Positions 13,497 through 25,956 are shown, counted from the first letter of the stretch. The stretch: DNA of 64,000 bases from Sophora flavescens (GCA_030762895.1 CM061063.1:70243836-70307835); one strand, 5' to 3'. Notes: generated from the sequence alone by a model not told the origin. Numbers and translations are program-made.

Positions 13497-14156
13497 AGAC
13501 GTATGTGGCATAAAATCTTAAAGGGTCCCACAAAAGAAGGCCCTAGATTTTGCTGGACAAAAGCATGGATGTTGATAAGATCTTTTGCCCCACCTGAACA
13601 TTTTGCTCTCTATTTATTTATATATTATATTCTTGATATGCCCTCTCATAAACTTTGATATATAAAAACTTCATATTTTGAAACTTGTTCGCGGAAATCA
13701 CAGGGTTCGGTTCAAAAAGACACCATCAACCAGCTCCATCTGTTTTAATTAGTTCAATTATTGATAGAAATAGTCAAATAATAATGTTAGCTGCAGAGAG
13801 GTTGATTATCTTTCACTGTCAAGTAGAATGGTCAGTGTTTGTCATTGGCCTTTGGGTTGGTTGTGCTTTTTCTTTTGATTCAAGAAGGGACATAATTTCT
13901 TTTTCTACGTTTTCACGATCTTTACAACGTGAACATATAACGGATCAGTTCGTATGACGATACTAAAGAACCTGACAGAAACAAAAGAAAAGTGTAGAAA
14001 ACAAATAAATATATAAATAAATATATGCTTTACCATGATAATGAACCTGACAACAAGATTGTTGTGTGCAATTGTTATATCAATATTTGGGACTCACATA
14101 TTTACTATAAGAATCTAATGAAAGGTGACGAAAACAATATATTCACATGTTAGCTT
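13497..14156. other. LBD upstream region, no gene
   Basis: AT-rich promoter-proximal sequence. The open frame 13685-13957 shows no recognisable domain. No further gene is supported. Confidence 0.5.
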
Positions 14157-14516
14157 TGGCTTTCTTCATAGCTGGTTCTCCTTTTCTACAATGTGCTTAG
14201 TGGCCAGTTTGATTCTCGCAGGTTACGTTCTCTGCCATTTTTCATCAGAGGAACTATTACAGTCAGCTTTGGGTACTTTTAGCTTATCCATTTTTAGAGT
14301 ATCAGGTTGGAGTTCTATATGGTTTGAGTGAGTTGTATGGCAATCTCTGTTTTCTTTTGGATTCTGGATGGGACTTTAACTTTTGTAAACACTATACTAT
14401 CCTCCTTTCTGGATAGTTAGTTTTTAATTTACATTAGCAGTTGTCTCAGTTGTATATGGGTTAGGATATCCCAAATACTTCAATTAATAAAATCTTTTGC
14501 TTACCAAAAAAAATTA
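14157..14516 (+). mobile_element. 5'-truncated L1-type LINE 3' end with 10 bp target duplication
   Basis: Ends AATAAAATCTTTTGCTTACC followed by an A-run, the common tail of plant L1 LINEs. ATGTTAGCTT occurs just before the element (14147-14156) and directly after the tail (14517-14526), a perfect 10 bp target-site duplication. Only the last 360 bp, mostly 3' UTR, were inserted; no reverse-transcriptase motif remains. Confidence 0.78.
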
Positions 14517-14526
14517 ATGTTAGCTT

Positions 14527-15868
14527 GTGCTTAATTAATTAGAAGGGTCGACCTCAACATAGTAATATACCTTCTCTCTTTCACGGCAGGACATGCTTAT
14601 GGACAACTCAGGACAAGAACCATGTAGACATACGTTAGAGTTCAGATGAGGTTGGACTTGGCAAAACATGCTTAAGGAGGTGAGCTTGGACTTTGTTAAG
14701 ATCAAGGTCAGATCTTGGACATGATTTTCTGCAAAATCAAAAGGTTTCTATTTCTGCTTTTCAGATTGGTGCTTTGGCCCTTTGGCTTGTTTATATCTGA
14801 TCATTTCTGTTTTCATCTGTTGCTGCTGTCTATTGGTGATGTTTCTACTGCTTCGTTATCAGTTTTCACAGTTTCATTTGTTGCTGCTGTTGTCAGGAGT
14901 TTTTTTTAGCTGCTAGTCGTGACATGCCTCATGGTTTAAAGAGCGCTTACAAAAATACTTACATATTAACCATCAACAAGATCCTCACAACGGTAGTGAA
15001 ATTCGAACTCACGACCTTATAAATTATGAGTCGTATCCTTATCAACTAAACCTACCTTCGACGACCACGCCGCTGGTTTTAGTTTACACTTTACACAGCA
15101 TAGTCTTTGCTGGTGTATGTGGTCAATGTTAAAGGGAGGAGTTGACCTGTTTTATCTGGATTAATGGTGTTGTTTTTTGTTAATAATGTTGGTTCGGTGA
15201 TTTCATAGGCAGGGGCTTTAATTTCCTTGGGTAAGTGGTAACTGAGTCATTAGGCTTAATATATAATAAATAATTGGCAATTAGCTAGATAAATTACTAT
15301 TTTTAAATGTCAAATATGGAACGCATGATATGCTCTGATTAGAGCAAAATTTTGCCAAAGATATGCATGCTTCTTTGATATTATTGATATGAAATAACTT
15401 TTTGGAGGCAACCAACGGATTGGTCTAGTGGAGCATGATATGACATCTTATCTAACAAATTTTAGCTCCCACTATTCTCTTTGAGAGATAAATATAACTT
15501 TCTTTGTAAGTGGTCAAAGATATAGAAGGTTTTTTCTGTCTTAGCATCATTCTCTCACCCTAAATTTTTTTTTAGAAAAAAAATCTTTTGGAGGCATGTA
15601 ACATCAATGAGATTATGAGGATAAGTGCACCCTTTGATACACAGTAATTGAGTGATTTATATTAATTAAGTTCACCTCCAATGCCAGTATCCACTACCAA
15701 CTTAATTTATATATAGATTAAATGACACCATGAAGAATCTTTAAAGGACTGAATAGATTGTGTAAACAAAATATATATACGAACCCTAGTTAAAGAAATC
15801 AGAGTCATGTCTTTTCTCTCTATATTTAATATAAAAAAAAGGGTTCGAAAAATCTTAGCATGGACAAC
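14527..15868. other. Intergenic, no gene seen
   Basis: T-rich sequence at 14700-14910 may be more LINE-derived UTR. A TTCGAACTCACGACCT segment near 15003 resembles the B-box region of tRNA-derived repeats but is not a tRNA gene. No coding region is supported. Confidence 0.5.
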
Positions 15869-16846
15869 GGCCGTGTTTGGGTAAACAACTTAATTAAGAG
15901 CTTATCGTATGAGAGCTTATCACATGAGAGCTTAATTCAATTAGTTATGTGCGTTTGGATACACACTTTGAAAAGCACTTATACAAAATTTAGGCGTTTG
16001 GATACATCACTACATAAGCACTTATGAACATTTTAAAATTAAAAAATTGACTTTTATTAAAAATAAAATTTAAAATTTAACTTTAAAAAAAATATTGGGT
16101 CCCCTTTCCCCAAACATAGAAGAACCCAAACCAAAACCGACCCTATGATCCATTGAGGCGCGGGTCACGCGACGAAGAACAGAGAGGACGGTGGCGGGCA
16201 CGTGGCTTGGCGGTGGGACAGACGTGCGAAGATCTGAGGTGGTGGCTAGAGGAAGTGAGGCGCGGGTCACGTGGCGAAGAACAAAGAGGACGGTGGCAAG
16301 CACGCGGCTTGGCGGACTGGGACAGACGTGCGAAGGAGGTGTTGCGACGGTGGTGAAGGCGTGCCTGTTTCGTTATGGGAGTGACGTGAGGGTATCCGCG
16401 ATGGAGCTCGCGGCTAGGAACGGAGGTACGAGGGCGGCTTTGACCGGAGAAGATGGCGGAGGCTTCGGCTAGATGGTTCTGTGCGTGAATAGGGACGTCA
16501 GAGGCTGATGGCAGACAGAGGCATTGGAGCACGGCCAACGGGTGATGGCGACTGGCGGAAGAGGTTGCGGGTTCAGAGTTAAAACAATGAAAAAAAAATT
16601 AATAACGAAAGTTGTTGTGATGGGATTCGAAGAGTGAGCCTTATGTGCATAAGCTCCGTGTTTTTTAAACCATAAGCTCTTATCTATTTTCCATAAGCTT
16701 CTACCAGTAGCTTATGAAAATAAGCACAAAATAACTTATGGAATGACAGATGTTATTTTGATAAGCTATGTCAAACACACATCATAAACACTTATGTCAT
16801 AAGATAAGCTAAAAGGAGCTTAAATAAACTCTTACAAACATCCCCC
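15869..16846. mobile_element. Non-autonomous TIR element with GC-rich core
   Basis: The left end (GGCCGTGTTTGGGTAAACAA, then AGAGCTTATC and AAGCACTTAT repeats) pairs imperfectly with the right end (reverse complement GGGGGATGTTTGTAAGAGTT, again AGCTTAT-rich). Subterminal AAGCTTAT/ATAAGCACTTAT repeats are typical of a widespread dicot family. The arms are AT-rich, but 16145-16560 is strongly GC-rich and unlike everything around it. No transposase is seen and no clear target duplication was found. The open frames in the GC-rich core overlap on both strands and carry no domain. Confidence 0.6.
16155..16358. repeat. 102 bp imperfect tandem duplication in the GC-rich core
   Basis: GAGGCGCGGGTCACG begins at 16155 and again at 16257. 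Both copies continue through GAGGACGGTGGC, GGCTTGGCGG and GGGACAGACGTGCGAAG. The two units differ at roughly one base in ten. Confidence 0.75.
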
Positions 16847-19009
16847 AATTCTTAAGCAACTTCTCATCAATGAGGTGCAGCCCACTATTTTATAATAATT
16901 GACTATATATGAATAATTTATTATTGCTATAAACTAGTCATAATATAATCAATTTATATTTAGATGTGTCAATTTGTTAAAAACGATTTTAAGATAATTC
17001 ATTTCTTTTGATTTGTTAAAGGATAATGTACAGAGAAAAAGAAGGACCCACGACTAACACTGGGAGACCGTGGAGCACAAGAGGGAGAACGAAGATGGAG
17101 AATGCAGAAAAATTTTAGTGGGTTACTGTTTAAATAAAGTGGGGGTAACCAAGTAATTTAAGCTCACCAAACTTTTTCATTCCCTTGTGAATGTTTCATT
17201 CCCAGTTCGGAGAAACTCTATTCTCATACATCTTTTATTCTTGGGAATATTTTTTATATCTTGCATCAAACGTGAGAATATTTTATTCCCACCTTATATT
17301 CCCGAAAATGTTAAAATATAACTTGTACCAAACACCACCAAAGGGTACAATGGCAGTGGCGGATCCATGCATAGAGGTGTGGGGCCACAAGACATTTTTT
17401 AAAGTGAACATACCTAATAATTTTTTTTCTTATAAACAAAATTAGTTGTTGCCCCACAAGGTAAATCATTGAAAAACATTTCAGTAAAGAATTTTGTAAA
17501 GAATGAAATATGCAATAATACAGGAAATTAATGATTGATGGAATAATTGTTCAGTTATATAAATAAATATATATATATATATATTGATAGTATTAAAAAT
17601 TTAAAATGCATAGAAGATAATTATAATTTGTAAAACCTCATGTATATTGAATTTTTTTTGTCATGAGATTATATACTTTGTAAAAAGTTATAATATTTGT
17701 TAGAGTTTAAATGTTGTAAACTGATAATATAATTTTTTTTTACATTGTCAACCAAACAGAAATCATGACATATGAGATTTTTAAGATAGTATGGATAAGT
17801 ATTAAATATTTTTTTTATGATGAATCAATTTATAGTTGATTAACAGTGTAAAAAATTTATACACTAAGAGTGTATAGTTGCATATCAATTAAATATATTT
17901 ATAAACAATGACAGAGCTTCCATAGGATAGGTGGGAGCCATAGCTCCCTCTCGCACTCCTAATTATCTATTTACACTACTTTATAGTTAATTAAAATTTT
18001 AATAATATGATCAATGGGAAATATGAATAGACAAATGAAAGTATTAAATATATGTGTATATATCATTGCAACTAAAGCATAGAAAAGAGAGATAGTTATA
18101 GCATGTCAAATGTTTTATTTGACTTTACATTAAACTAGAAAGTTACTCGTACGATGTACGAGTTATACCAATGACTGATGACAATATAAAAAGTAAATTT
18201 AAGAAATTGTTTGAGGCTTGAGAACTAAAAAATGAATGTCAAATAGTCTAATTTTAAATATAAACGTGATTTTTAATAAAATTATATAAAATAAAAATAA
18301 GTTGTTACAATATAAATAAATATAAAAACTCCAGTAGACCAAAAAACTATAAAAAAAGTCCATAAATTTTAAAAATTGTTTACATTTTCAGAAACAAAAA
18401 GAAATGATCAATACTCTAATTTTAAATATAAAATTTTTTATATAAAAAGTTAGAACATGAGTAAATAATAGTGATAATGATTGTTAACTATTAACAAAAA
18501 TATTTTTATGTAGATATTTCAACCACTTGTTACCTTACTAAAATAAATTTTTCAACCATGTTTCAATTCAATACCTCAGCTTTTTTTACATTTTATTGGA
18601 TTTCGACCCCGTATAATATAAATATAAAGATAAAATGTTTAATTATTACTTGACTCACCTATTTTTTCATGCAAGTTAATCATATTTAGAAGATATACTT
18701 ATTTATCATATTATTTTAAATATTGATCATCTAAAACAATTGTAATATCTTATTAATTCAAATTTATTTTCCTTATTTTTTAATAATTTTATAAATAGTG
18801 TCTTTCTTAGTCAGTTCCATCTCTTATATTCATATAACTTATTTCAAATAAGTTTCATAATTTATTATTGTTTTAAATAATGTTTTTGCCCACTCAATTC
18901 AAATTTTATTACAAATCCTGAACTTAATTTATAGCACAATTTTATATTTTGTTACTATTGTTATTATATTATAATTATTACTCAAATTTATCTATCATCT
19001 CTTTAGGGT
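16847..19009. other. AT-rich intergenic sequence with repeat scraps
   Basis: Includes a (TA)n run at 17565-17583 and two transposon-like scraps, near 17355-17400 (GGCGGATCCATGC...GTGGGGCCAC) and 17905-17960. No gene, RNA or conserved domain seen. Confidence 0.55.
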
Positions 19010-19525
19010 TGGACTATGGTGCACCACCCACATTTTACACCACCCACTACACCACTCATGTGGCAAATTTTGGGTCAATCAAATTGTCACTTAGGTTGGT
19101 CAAAATTTTAAACTTTCTAGTTGTATTATACTGTAGTTAAACTATATGAATACAATACATTGTAGTAAAATATATGTGCTTTTTGTATTTGCAAATTTAA
19201 CTCATATTAAAATAATGTTTTTTGATTAAAAAACTGATTATATTGCAAAATATTATTTACAACGAGCATTATTTTAATTCATATTAAAATATTATTTTGC
19301 AATATAATCAGTTTTTTAATCAAAAAACATTATTCTAATATGAGTTAAATTTGCGAATACAAAGAATACATATACTACACTACAATATATTGTATTCATA
19401 TATTTTGACTACAGTAGAAATACAACTAGAAAGTTTGAAATTTTGACCAAACTCATGTGGCAATTTGATTGGTCCAAAATTTGTCACATGTGGGTAGTGT
19501 AGTGGGTGGTGCACCTTATCCCAAC
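19010..19525. repeat. MITE forming one long near-perfect hairpin
   Basis: The left half (GGTTGGACTATGGTGCACCA...) is the reverse complement of the right half (...TGGTGCACCTTATCCCAACC) over about 230 bp per arm, with a short centre near 19258-19270. Inner stem example: ATAATGTTTTTTGATTAAAA at 19211 against TTTTAATCAAAAAACATTAT at 19314. The flanking 9-mers ATCTCTTTA and ATTTTTTTA agree at 7 of 9 positions, which would fit a Mutator-like target duplication, but this is weak. Confidence 0.8.
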
Positions 19526-20024
19526 CCCATTTTTTTAATATTCTTTTTAAATAATAAATTTTTCACTAAGTTCTATTTTTCACAATTTTATTATTATTTT
19601 AAATTGTGTCTTACATTGAAGATCGAAAAAATACAAAATATACCGGGTCTGATAGACCCAGATCAGTAAATGATCCAATAACCATCCTTCCCTTTTTAGA
19701 GTATTTTAAAAACTACTATGACAGCTCTCTTGCTAAGTAGGGAATGTTTGGGTAAACCATAAAAGTTTGGGTAGAGCTGGATCTAAATGTTGGCTAGACA
19801 AGCATCATGTAAAGAAATCATTAGCTTTTTTTTATTTGCTTGGAATGGTAATCTATATCCATAGATATTGGAGTCCTTCTTATCCACATAATTAATAGAT
19901 TTATATGGTATATAGTAACTTTTTTTACTATATTTTATCATTATATATTTAAAAAAATTATTAAAAAGTGAATTGTCCTATTTAATTTTAATTTTGTCCT
20001 TAATTGGTATTTATATACACCTAC
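19526..20024. other. Short intergenic stretch, no gene
   Basis: AT-rich, no motif or credible coding frame. Ends at the CTTTT target site of the copia element. Confidence 0.55.
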
Positions 20025-20029
20025 CTTTT

Positions 20030-20628
20030 TTTGTAAACATAACGAATAAAATAAATAAAATAGACAAATAAAATAAATATAGAAAAAGGTGAAGAACATC
20101 AATAGAATGTTTATAGTCTGAGACGTGTGAAATCACTGTCTTTAAGGATTATTTCGCCCACAATAGAATTATGTCGATCAAATTGCGAAACTCCCTCGAG
20201 ATTTAACAGACTCTTCCAGAATAACTATATGATTATTCTGGGTGGCAGAACAGCAAGAATTACATATCAACTCTGGTACACTTTATTAGAAATGAGAATA
20301 ATCCAAAACAAAAGCTTTTTACAACATTTTTTAAAGCAAAAGCCAAAAGCATCACATTTTCTCTCCTTTCTACTAATAACCGTACAAAAACTAAAGCCTC
20401 TAATAGACTTGCTTTTTGAAACGTTTCCAGAGTAACGTTGGAAGAATATTAAAACAAATTAATGCATTAGCATGTTGGTGATGTTAAGGGCAAATCAATT
20501 AAAAGCTTTAAAATGTAATAAAACTAATTAAATCAAATCATCAACGGAAATATTAGAGGAAATAATTGTAATAAATGATAATAATGTGAAATTTAAAAAA
20601 CAAATTATTTTGGAATAAATTTCCAACA
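20030..20628 (-). repeat. 3' LTR of the copia element
   Basis: Pairs with 24128-25058. Shared blocks include AGACGTGTGAAATCAC, GAATTATGTCGATC, CTTTTTGAAACGTTTCCAGA and GGAATAAATTTCCAACA. Numerous substitutions and small indels separate the two copies, so the insertion is not recent. Confidence 0.82.
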
Positions 20629-20825
20629 ATCCACCACATATTTCAAAATAATACATGAGAATAATTAATAAAACCAGAGTTGATCACATGGATGATAGTG
20701 CATCGAATCTGGTGTTTTTTGGACTATGAACCAGATCTAGACTGATAAGACTTATCACACAAGTGAGTTGGTGAAGTAAACTTCTATGAACCAAAACACT
20801 TTGATGTATGATAGAGGTCTACCAA

Positions 20826-21600
20826 TCACATTACACCCCCACAATTCTTGCTATTACGTTGTTTTGCGCCTTTCGGCCACCACCCACAAGGGATATGAAA
20901 TTCATTAAAAGCTTTAAGTTTATCCCTCAATAAATGCAGTCTAGCACTTATCACACCATAGGAAGGGACATAATTGTTTGTGCTAGCAGAACCAACAAGT
21001 GACTTGTTTTTACCCATATGAACATTCTTCATGGGATCTCCAATCACAAAGGTTGTGTTACCATTACCGTTAATTTCACATTGACTAAGTCCCATATTTC
21101 CCCCTCGATGTTTTACTCACTAGCTTCTTATGCTTTGTGAGCAAGTCGGTCAAATTCATTTTCGACCCCACAATAATTAGGCATCATCATTCAGTAGCTA
21201 TTTTCCAAAATTGTTACACATACGTATGTCTACAAAATATATTCATTTTGCCACTTAGCAAACACAATATAACACATAAGGAGTTAATTTAACTCACATA
21301 AAATATTTGCTAAGAAGTTTTCTAACCACTCAACCTCATTATCAGCCAATTTTGAGAGTATAAACTCTAACCCCATTGTATACTTTACAATAAATTTTTG
21401 TTTGGCTGATCTCCAAGTAATTACACCACAAAAGGGCGAATACATCATCTTTTAATACTAAATTCAGTTAGCAACACTGCATTTTAGATACAGTGGCAGA
21501 TCCAGTTCATCTCCTACAAAAATGTAAGAGGAAGAAAACATCTTTATTTGCACAAATATGCTTGGTAGCCCCAGAGTCTACCATCCATTCTTTTCCTTTT
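20826..21600 (-). pseudogene. Copia polyprotein remnant: protease joined to RNase H tail
   Basis: Minus strand. WMVDSGATKHICANK at 21586-21542 is the copia aspartic-protease active site. After about 110 bp of unreadable sequence comes GVITWRSAKQKF (about 21430-21390), the end-of-polyprotein RNase H block, and then NLTDLLTKHKK and KTSRG (about 21155-21110), the C-terminal tail. Integrase and RT that should lie between are missing, so this is a large internal deletion with several frame breaks. The open frame 20826-21095 (starting MGLSQCEING) continues from that tail and has no domain of its own. Confidence 0.7.
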
Positions 21601-23578
21601 ATTTTACATTTGCCACAAGAATAGTCCGAGGATGATTCCAACAATTATATCATCTCCTTAAACCAAGTTTGTGCCTTTGACCTTAGGAGGATTAGAATTC
21701 CTCTTCATACATATGCATTGAAATGCATGATCACATGACTTTACAAGTTACAACCGCACAAGTCATAATATTACACATTATTTTCAATGACAGTCCCTGA
21801 AATCACTTAGGCATATGATATCAATTTATTGATACCATCTCATGACAAAAGAATAAGATTATAACAACATATATAACAAAATTGAGAATTTGAAAATTCT
21901 CACCTTCTTTACCATCATGGTAACAACTCCACTTTGAAGGATATATAATCAATATAATTAGAAAAATAAATATTCAAAGTCGAGAAAGTACCAAATGTTG
22001 GCAACTCCGAGTTTGCAATTACCTCAATATAAATTTTGCAACAACAATGTTGCTCATCTTGTTATCCTCATCCAAATAGATACACATTAATATAATTCTA
22101 TCACTTACATCATGAAGATATACATGGATATCTCATAATACTAAAAATAATAATTCATACCTTTGATATTTTTAATAAATTCACACATAATATCTTTATC
22201 ATCAATACTTATATCAATCTCATTATTTGTCACTAGCTTGCATCGTCAAACACAATATAGGTCCAAATTTCAACATGCATCATTTGGTCTCATAACCTTT
22301 CCTTATAATTTATATAAATGTCCTAGTAAACTCCACATACTTAATCAAAGCCTCTCATTTTTCTTTTTACACCACCTTATCAAAATTCCAGACATATATA
22401 AAAAGCAATCTATATCCGCAACAAATCGTCCTTTGTTAATCTCAATCCTTCCTTCTTTTTATTATACAAATTCTCGATCGAAAACTTATTTGCCTAGAAC
22501 CAATGGAAACAAAAACAATTTTTTTTTTAAATATTGCACCAGCTCATTAGCGCAACTAGAATCCCGTATCATTGCAATCACACACAACTGAATATGCTAG
22601 CAAATTTTTATGGCAAGTAATTCACGATTAAGGCACTAAAAAATATAACAATTAAGGTCTAAAATCTTAACACTCCAAGAGATAGAGAGTCATCAAATCA
22701 TCCCTTTTTTTCTTCCAAAATGCTGAATATGCTGAATATGCTTCAGCCTTTGTTTTTTAGACTCATTATTACGATCCTCAATCCAGGCATCAACTCTAGT
22801 CAAGCAATACACATATGTATTTATTATAAATAATTTCAAAAAATAGGTTCAATATACACATATTCTTCTAATTAAATGATAAAACAATTTTATCTCCAGT
22901 TAAATACCATTTTCATCCAAGAAAAAAATCACAACTTAAATCAAGAAGTTCACATATAAAGAGGCACTAATTGACATAATGATATTTAACCAAATAATCA
23001 TAATAGTCTTCATCCACATAATTCTAATTCATGCATAACATCATAAGCATTCCAAATAGAAAATAATGATAGCAAAGATAAGTAAATTCACCCAAAGGTT
23101 TTTAATCATATCATGCGAAAATAGACCAGAAAATTACTTGTGCCCCAATTATCTATTTAGTGTAATGCTAAGCCATTATCTAACACGGTCCCATTTTATG
23201 AATTGCATAACTATCAACTTGAAAAAACACCTCTAACATAAAAAAGAATTACCTTGCGTAATTAAATGAAAAACTTTTAGGAATCTAAACTATTATAGTT
23301 TAGCTATCCGCTAACGAGAGTCATACCTGAATTGCAGCATTAGTCAAATTTAGAGATCCGAATTCAACAAAGCCAAGAAGAGTATCCCTCCAGTTTATTA
23401 TTTTTATCTTGAATGCCTCCGGGCTTGATGGACCAAAATTTCTTAAACTCCTCCAATACATACTCACCTCTTTCTGGAAGAGTGGAGAAAACTGACACAT
23501 CAGAGAGCCACCCACACTTCAACTCCTTGTTCAAACATAAACAGTATGTCTAGGTGCAAGTAAATCAACATTTCATTA

Positions 23579-23872
23579 GTTCACTCCCAAAAGCTAGCTC
23601 AAATGATGAGGGTGCCCAAGCATATATAAGCATTGCACAACCCAAGAACCTTGGCAATGTAGGACACAAATGCAACTTCAATACCCACCCTCACGCACAG
23701 CGTGTGCCTGGGTCCAATTCCCACATTGCCTGCAAAATCCGGCTCTGATACCATGTTAAATATGCTTGAGTCTCTCTCCCAAAAGCTAGCTCAAAGGATG
23801 AGGGTGCCCAAGCATATATAAGCATTGCACAGCCTAAGAACCTTGGCAATATGGAACACAAATGCAACTTCA
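23579..23872 (-). mobile_element. TRIM-type miniature LTR retrotransposon
   Basis: Two direct repeats (about 23579-23680 and 23754-23872, around 100-119 bp) share CCCAAAAGCTAGCTCAAA, GATGAGGGTGCCCAAGCATA and GACACAAATGCAACTTCA-like blocks. They flank only about 70 bp. On the minus strand the 5' repeat ends TTTAACA and is followed at once by TGGTATCAGAGCC (23754-23741), the initiator-tRNA-Met primer site. Before the second repeat lies the purine tract GTGAGGGTGGG. Primer site, purine tract and LTRs without any coding region define a TRIM. The outer end of the lower-coordinate LTR is degenerate. Confidence 0.78.
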
Positions 23873-24127
23873 ATAGTTCAAACCATTTCCCCAAAAGAAC
23901 CATAACAAGCAAACACAAAGTTTTAGCGCAAGTCCAGACTCTTCACCCAGTTTCACTTTTAATCCACAAAATCAATTTTAATTAATTTTCAGAAAAATTG
24001 ACGAGAAGGTCTTCATGTCTCCAGAAAATATTTGAAAAGAAATATGTGACATATACTTTGAGCATGCCTGATAGCAAAGCTAGCTATGTAAACCACAAGT
24101 TTTTTCATAGGCAATAATCCTTAAGAT

Positions 24128-25058
24128 TGTTGTAAAAATAATGAATAAAATAAATAAAATAGACAAATAAAATAAATATAGAAAAAGATGAAGAACATCA
24201 ATAGAATGGTTATAGTCCGAGACGTGTGAAATCACACTGTCCTTAAGGATTATTTCGCTCACAATAGAATTATGTCGATCTTGCGAAACTCCCCCGGGAT
24301 TTAACAAACTCTTCCAGAATAACTATATGTTATTCTGGGTGTCAGAACAACAAGAATTACATATCAGCTCTGATACATTTTATTAGAAACGAGAAGAATC
24401 CAAAACCAAAGCTTTTTATAGTAGTTTTTAAAACAAAAGCCAAAAGCATCACATTTTGAGCCTGTTTGTTTAAGATTAAAAAGTAAATGATTTTGATACA
24501 AAATAATTTAGTGATTATTTTTAGAGATTTAAAAAAAAACAGAAGTAGAATTATGTTTGTTTACAACAAAAAAATAAATTTTTTAAATAGTAGTTAATTA
24601 TAAAAATTGATTTTTTTTCCAAAAGCTAATCAAAGTTGCTTTTCATTTTAACCCTGAAAATGATTTTTTTTTTATGCTTTTCATTATTTTTAAAAGCAAA
24701 GACAAACAAACTAGAAGTTCTAAAAAATGATTATTTAGTTAAAAAATATTTTTTTTAGTAAAATAAGCAATAACAAACCTACTCTTCCTCTCTTTTCTAC
24801 TAGTAACCATACAAAAACTAGAACCTCTAATAGACTTGCTTTTTGAAACGTTTCCAGAACAACGTTGGAAGAATATTAAAACAAATTAATGCATTAGCAT
24901 ATTAGGAATATTTGATGTTAAGGGTAAATCAATTAAAAGATTTAAAATGTAATAAAACTAAACCAATTCATCAATGAAAATATTAGAGGAAATAATTTTA
25001 ATAAATGATAATAATATGAAATTTTAAAAACAAATTATTTTGGAATAAATTTCCAACA
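24128..25058 (-). repeat. 5' LTR of the copia element, split by a MITE
   Basis: Counterpart of 20030-20628. It is about 330 bp longer because of an AT-rich insertion at about 24456-24786. Ends ...TTCCAACA at 25058, followed by the CTTTT target duplication. Confidence 0.82.
24456..24786. repeat. MITE nested in the copia 5' LTR
   Basis: Absent from the matching position in the other LTR, so it is a later insertion. The ends GAGCCTGTTTGTTTAAG and (reverse complement) GAGTAGGTTTGTTATTGC form an imperfect inverted repeat. The core is A/T-rich with internal self-complementarity (AAAATGATT, AAAAGCAA). hAT- or Harbinger-like ends are possible; the target duplication is unclear. Confidence 0.62.
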
Positions 25059-25063
25059 CTTTT

Positions 25064-25956
25064 CTCTCGATGCGTGTTATTAGTGTTAGTATTATTTTAT
25101 TAACCTAGTGAAGAGTAAAGATTTTGCAGCTTTTGTATCTAAAAAATTAAAAATATGGATCATTAGCACTTGTCACGTGTACACTATACACTAAAAGTTA
25201 TAATTGAGTTTTATATATACTACTGATTGATATTGATATTGATATTGATGAGTGAATAAGTTGAAAAGGAAAATGTAAATAACACATGGATCCCTCAACA
25301 TTTTTCTCCAACTCCGCCACTGTTTAATTATAAACTATACATTTTATCCCTACTAAACAAAATTTCTAGATCCGCAGTTGTACAATTCAAAGAGACTATA
25401 ATCACTACATCCCTTGACAAGCTTTGTCTATACCAAATGATTTTGGTCAATTCCAGTGTCCTTATCCACCGAAAGCCTTTCCGCATAACAAAACACATAA
25501 AAGATCAATTTCATTGAAACATACTCGCAAGTGCTGTGTATCTTTCCAAAACACGCGTTTCTTATGTGACAAAAGGATGCACTAAAGCCTGCACATATTG
25601 GAAGCTTGATGCAAGCATCCCAAGAGCATCTTTCATGCAAATAAGAATCGATTTTTACATTATAATAACATTATTGATGAAATACCAGCGAATGATATTT
25701 GATTGTAACTTATAACATTACTGACGTTTTAGTTTGAAAAAACTTCTTTTTTTTTCTGCACATTGAAAATCTTTTTTTAAAGTAAGTTGATGCATAAATT
25801 GAATAGATAAGTATATATTTATTATTGATTTTATTTAAATCGTATAGTATTATATTATTAATATCTACCAATAATTTAATAGGGTAGATTCACTCTTATT
25901 TATTCAATTTACCCATTAGTTTTAAAAGAATTTATGAGGGAATATCTTTATGAGAA
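25064..25956. other. Intergenic, no gene seen
   Basis: Includes a short (GATATT)n run near 25228-25250. The open frame 25428-25640 has no recognisable domain. Confidence 0.55.

Larger units (their letters stand above)
20030..25058 (-). mobile_element. Internally deleted Ty1/copia retrotransposon with CTTTT target duplications
   Basis: Two direct repeats bound the element: 3' LTR at 20030-20628 and 5' LTR at 24128-25058 (minus-strand orientation). On the minus strand the LTRs start TGTTGGAAATTTATTCC. CTTTT lies immediately outside both ends (20025-20029 and 25059-25063). A purine-rich ATGTGGTGGAT on the minus strand at 20630-20640 fits the polypurine tract next to the 3' LTR. Inside are remnants of protease and RNase H only; integrase and most RT are gone. 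A TRIM (23579-23872) lies in the body and a MITE in the 5' LTR. About 21.9-23.5 kb of the body has no recognisable coding. Confidence 0.8.

Noticed and set aside
14990..15060. tRNA-like TTCGAACTCACGACCT segment
   Set aside because: No cloverleaf can be formed around it and no A-box partner is seen; looks like a transposon scrap.
16143..16538. 131-codon minus-strand frame and overlapping plus-strand frames in GC-rich DNA
   Set aside because: High GC gives long open frames on both strands by chance; the internal repetition comes from the 102 bp duplication.
22163..22591. 142-codon frame in the copia body
   Set aside because: Opposite strand to the element, AT-rich low-complexity translation, no motif.
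24370..24400. GCTCTGATAC in the copia LTR as a primer site
   Set aside because: It lies inside both LTR copies, not at an LTR border, and is mutated in the other copy.
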